A stretch of DNA of 64,000 nt from contig NW_023998610.1 in the NCBI RefSeq assembly GCF_014805625.2, positions 123,203 through 187,202 of the forward strand, read 5' to 3'. The notes below the pieces were generated by a model. The model was not told the origin of the DNA. It made no database searches and worked only from the letters and a program-made list of their open reading frames with translations. The translations under genes were made by a program, and so were the position numbers. Within the stretch, counting starts at the first letter, position 1; every line of letters begins with the position of its first letter. Source of the stretch: Glossina fuscipes. Taxonomy: Eukaryota > Arthropoda > Insecta > Diptera > Glossinidae. Positions 61,736 through 64,000 of this stretch are shown one piece after another.

Positions 61736-62334
61736 ATTTATTATATATCCTTTTCAGCAGAGTTGTAAAATCAAAAAGCAAACATATTACCTGAGCCGAT
61801 GTTGAGTTCCCTAACGACGGTCACAATGCTGCTGCGAGGGAAGACTCTGAAGAAGAAGTCTTTTTGCAACATTGCAAGCAAATACGGAATGAACCGTACT
61901 ATGCTTTGATAAATCATCATAGCAAAGATTATCTAAAATTCTATGCTAAGTAAAAGCGCTGGTGCAAAAAAAAAGGTTTAGCGCCTAAATTGTTGTCTAC
62001 TAATCCCAGAGATTGATAAGGTGATTGTCAATAGTTTCCTAGAAAGATGATAAGTATTTGAAGCAGTATTCATATTTCTGTTGACACAACATCGCTTTCA
62101 GTTGTTATTTTGAATTGCTTGAGGCGTATGCTCATAGCACCCCTCAGCCGTCGTGCATTTGTTTTCACTGTGGAAAGGAAAGATAAAGAATATGGTGAAA
62201 AGAAGAATAGAGTGTGCGAGGACTTTGTACAACAATTTTTACTGAAAATAAATCTAACAATGAATCAGACCTAAGGAGTGAACGTTCGATCAAAATCAGA
62301 GCCAGCTTTTCGAGCTAAATATACTACAAATATT

Positions 62335-62525
62335 TGCGTCTGCTCAAAAAATTGCAAAATCCTACCTTATTACACAAGATATTTATTTTGTGGTTATCTA
62401 CTCGATCTTGCTATTGGAATAATATAGTTTTATAAAAATTGTAACATTACTAAAATTTCTGCCGATTATCAGTCCATTTGTGGGGAATAATTAAATAAAA
62501 ACAACAAAGCTGAAGATTTTTACCA
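62335..62525 (+). repeat. Diverged direct repeat, right copy
   Basis: Matches 61565-61735: GCGTCTGCTC, AAAAAATTGCAAAATCCTACC, CAAGATATTTA, TTGGAATAATAT and AATTAAATAAA. It lies about 770 bp downstream in the same orientation and just before the retrotransposon at the right end. Confidence 0.65.
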
Positions 62526-62599
62526 CAATGTTTTTTCCCCAGAGTTTTTTTTATCAAAAGCTGTTACACCTAAATGTAATAATAATAATCACATAGACG

Positions 62600-64000
62600 A
62601 GTCGACTTGTGTTCAGTGTAGTGCGTGTTTTCTATTCGTCTGCGTTTTTTCAATTGTTTCGGTGTGCATTTAACTTCTGTCTTTTCAGTGTTATTGCTAA
62701 AACTGGTTAACGCGGATATCGCGTATGTGCTTTTGTTTCGTCTATATATAATAAAAAATAGAAAACAAAAAAACAAAATAAAAAAAAAAAAAATTGAAAA
62801 CATTTGACACTTTTCTTTAGTAGTTCCCAACCTTCTTGCACAGTTCCCAAACCTTTCAAGTGAGTGGTTATTTCAAAAATAATAATAAACAGACAACAAT
62901 AAGACATAATGGCCGCGGGGCCGCCAGACAAAAACCCGAATAGATTTTATCTATTAAGTGATACATCCCCCCAAAGAAAAAAAAGTAAAAAATCAGATTT
63001 TCCGGTGTTGCCGATCAGCGATATAATCCCTATTGATAAAAAATATATTGTTATTTCTTCAACCGATGCTCGAATAACAATTTCCCAAATTAGCCCTTTT
63101 CCTATAAAAAAAGCTCTAGACAGCATTACAACATACATCGACTCGCTCTCGATTCTACGCGATGGGAATTTACGGGTCCTCGCTGGGAACCCGCGCGCAA
63201 CCGAAAAACTAATAAAGGCCAATTCTTCAGCTAATCTATGTGCTATTTCAGCTAAACTACATGAGAAACTTAACTCGGTTCGAGGCGTAATTTATGCCCC
63301 TTGCTTAAAGCATGTGCCGGAAGATGAAATTGTTCGCGAAAGGGGCATTCAAGGAGTGACTGAAGCATATAAATTAACCAAACTGAATGATGACGGAAAA
63401 ACACGCTCTCCTACAGGAAGGATTATTTTAACTTTTGATCGCTATCGATTACCGCGAACAGTTGATGTGGCGTGGTATAAATGTAAAGTAGAACTATACA
63501 TCCCAAATCCTATGAGGTGTAAAAATTGCCAACGCCTGGGTCACACGGCAAAAAGATGCACTAATGCTGCATCTTGTGCTAACTGTGGTCATCCTCCACA
63601 TACTGAAAGCTGTACGCGTAGTTTCTGCATAAATTACAATGATCAACACTCAGCGTTAGACAAACAATGCCCACGTTTTGTACAGATGCGTGAAATATTA
63701 AAAATCAAAACAGAAAATTACTGTAGCATGGGCGAAGCGCGACGCACATATCGGGAAAGAAATCCATCTGTAGCCCATGGAATTGGCAAAAGTAATACCT
63801 ATGCTGCTGTTGCCTCGCAAATCGAGCCTAGTAAGACTTTAACTGCAACTGCTTCCAATGAAAAACCTGTTCCACCATTAACCAAAAATTATATTGCGAA
63901 ACCAGTTACATCACTTGCCAAAGATAATATTGAAAAAACCAAAGCAACTGCAAATATTGAAAAAATCCAAACAACAACATATATGCTAAAATCTAATATA
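62600..64000 (+). mobile_element. I/Jockey-type non-LTR retrotransposon, 5' part only
   Basis: A 5' UTR of about 300 bp and the start of an intact ORF1. The window ends before ORF2. A TTCAGTG motif at 62612-62618 could be an initiator of the kind used by I/Jockey internal promoters, which would put the start near 62615. A short TAATAATAATAAT run just upstream (about 62577-62589) is the kind of tail left by I-type elements and may belong to a neighbouring insertion. Unlike the other elements here, its open frame is undamaged as far as it can be seen. Confidence 0.7.
62909..64000 (+). CDS. Gag-like ORF1 protein with CCHC knuckles (runs off window)
   Basis: ATG at 62909 begins 364 codons with no stop before the window edge. 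ORF1 of I/Jockey-type elements binds and packages element RNA. The N-terminus is Pro/Lys-rich (residues 1-30), followed by a folded-looking middle (about 45-195) in the place of the Gag RRM-like domain. From residue 204 there is a knuckle CKNCQRLGHTAKRC (C-X2-C-X4-H-X4-C), then CANCGHPPHTESC (C-X2-C-X4-H-X3-C), then CINYNDQHSALDKQC from residue 240, where the second Cys expected in family members is Tyr. After the knuckles EILKIK...YCSMGEARRTYRE is typical of the family, and then a low-complexity Thr/Ala/Lys tail. The start codon is well placed after a leader of about 300 bp. The other elements in this window are broken, so this copy looks younger. Confidence 0.83.
   Translation, partial: MAAGPPDKNPNRFYLLSDTSPQRKKSKKSDFPVLPISDIIPIDKKYIVISSTDARITISQISPFPIKKALDSITTYIDSLSILRDGNLRVLAGNPRATEKLIKANSSANLCAISAKLHEKLNSVRGVIYAPCLKHVPEDEIVRERGIQGVTEAYKLTKLNDDGKTRSPTGRIILTFDRYRLPRTVDVAWYKCKVELYIPNPMRCKNCQRLGHTAKRCTNAASCANCGHPPHTESCTRSFCINYNDQHSALDKQCPRFVQMREILKIKTENYCSMGEARRTYRERNPSVAHGIGKSNTYAAVASQIEPSKTLTATASNEKPVPPLTKNYIAKPVTSLAKDNIEKTKATANIEKIQTTTYMLKSNI

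Overview
The window looks like a scaffold of a dipteran insect, most likely a brachyceran fly. It is AT-rich and gene-poor, has short introns (54 and 173 nt in the best gene model), two runs of N (13346-13355 and 24934-25033), and a mixed load of degenerate CR1-, R1-, Jockey/LOA- and I-type retrotransposons, mariner relics and dispersed fly-type repeats. There is no bacterial or viral gene organisation. The exact genus cannot be fixed from the sequence alone.

Layout. 1-20.5 kb is mostly unrecognised non-coding DNA holding two copies of one CR1-like non-LTR retrotransposon: a 5'-truncated minus-strand copy (about 1535-4560) and a near full-length plus-strand copy (about 15.9-20.5 kb) with a PHD-finger ORF1 and an endonuclease/reverse-transcriptase ORF2. 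Both are dead, with partly shared and partly private lesions. Between them lie a (CT)n tract and several copies of a dispersed fly repeat. 20.5-27 kb holds a mariner relic, the 100-N gap and a repeat shared with two other places in the window. 27.06-30.88 kb is a degenerate R1-clade retrotransposon with about 1 kb of unrelated sequence between its endonuclease and RT parts. It is followed at 31.1-32.0 kb by a reading-frame relic that resembles the N-terminal half of a Polinton/Maverick DNA polymerase B. 32-48.4 kb is mostly unrecognised AT-rich DNA with a tRNA-like SINE remnant, a TATA-type tract, a second mariner relic and a Jockey/LOA-like RT relic.

The only convincing host gene is on the minus strand at 49.5-54.4 kb. 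It has a large exon (over 1,260 codons), two smaller 3' exons with good splice sites and matching phases, a stop codon and a poly(A) signal. It encodes a Cys-, Ser- and Pro-rich protein of about 1,345-1,390 residues that I do not recognise. Its 5' end is spread over three reading frames. Facing it tail to tail at 48.4-49.4 kb on the plus strand is a broken coiled-coil-like gene, also fragmented by frame changes and stops.

The right end (62.6-64.0 kb) enters an intact Gag-like ORF1 of an I/Jockey-type retrotransposon. It has three CCHC-type knuckles, one with a Cys replaced by Tyr, and the window ends before its stop. Apart from this ORF and the 50-54 kb gene, every coding sequence I could recognise is broken.
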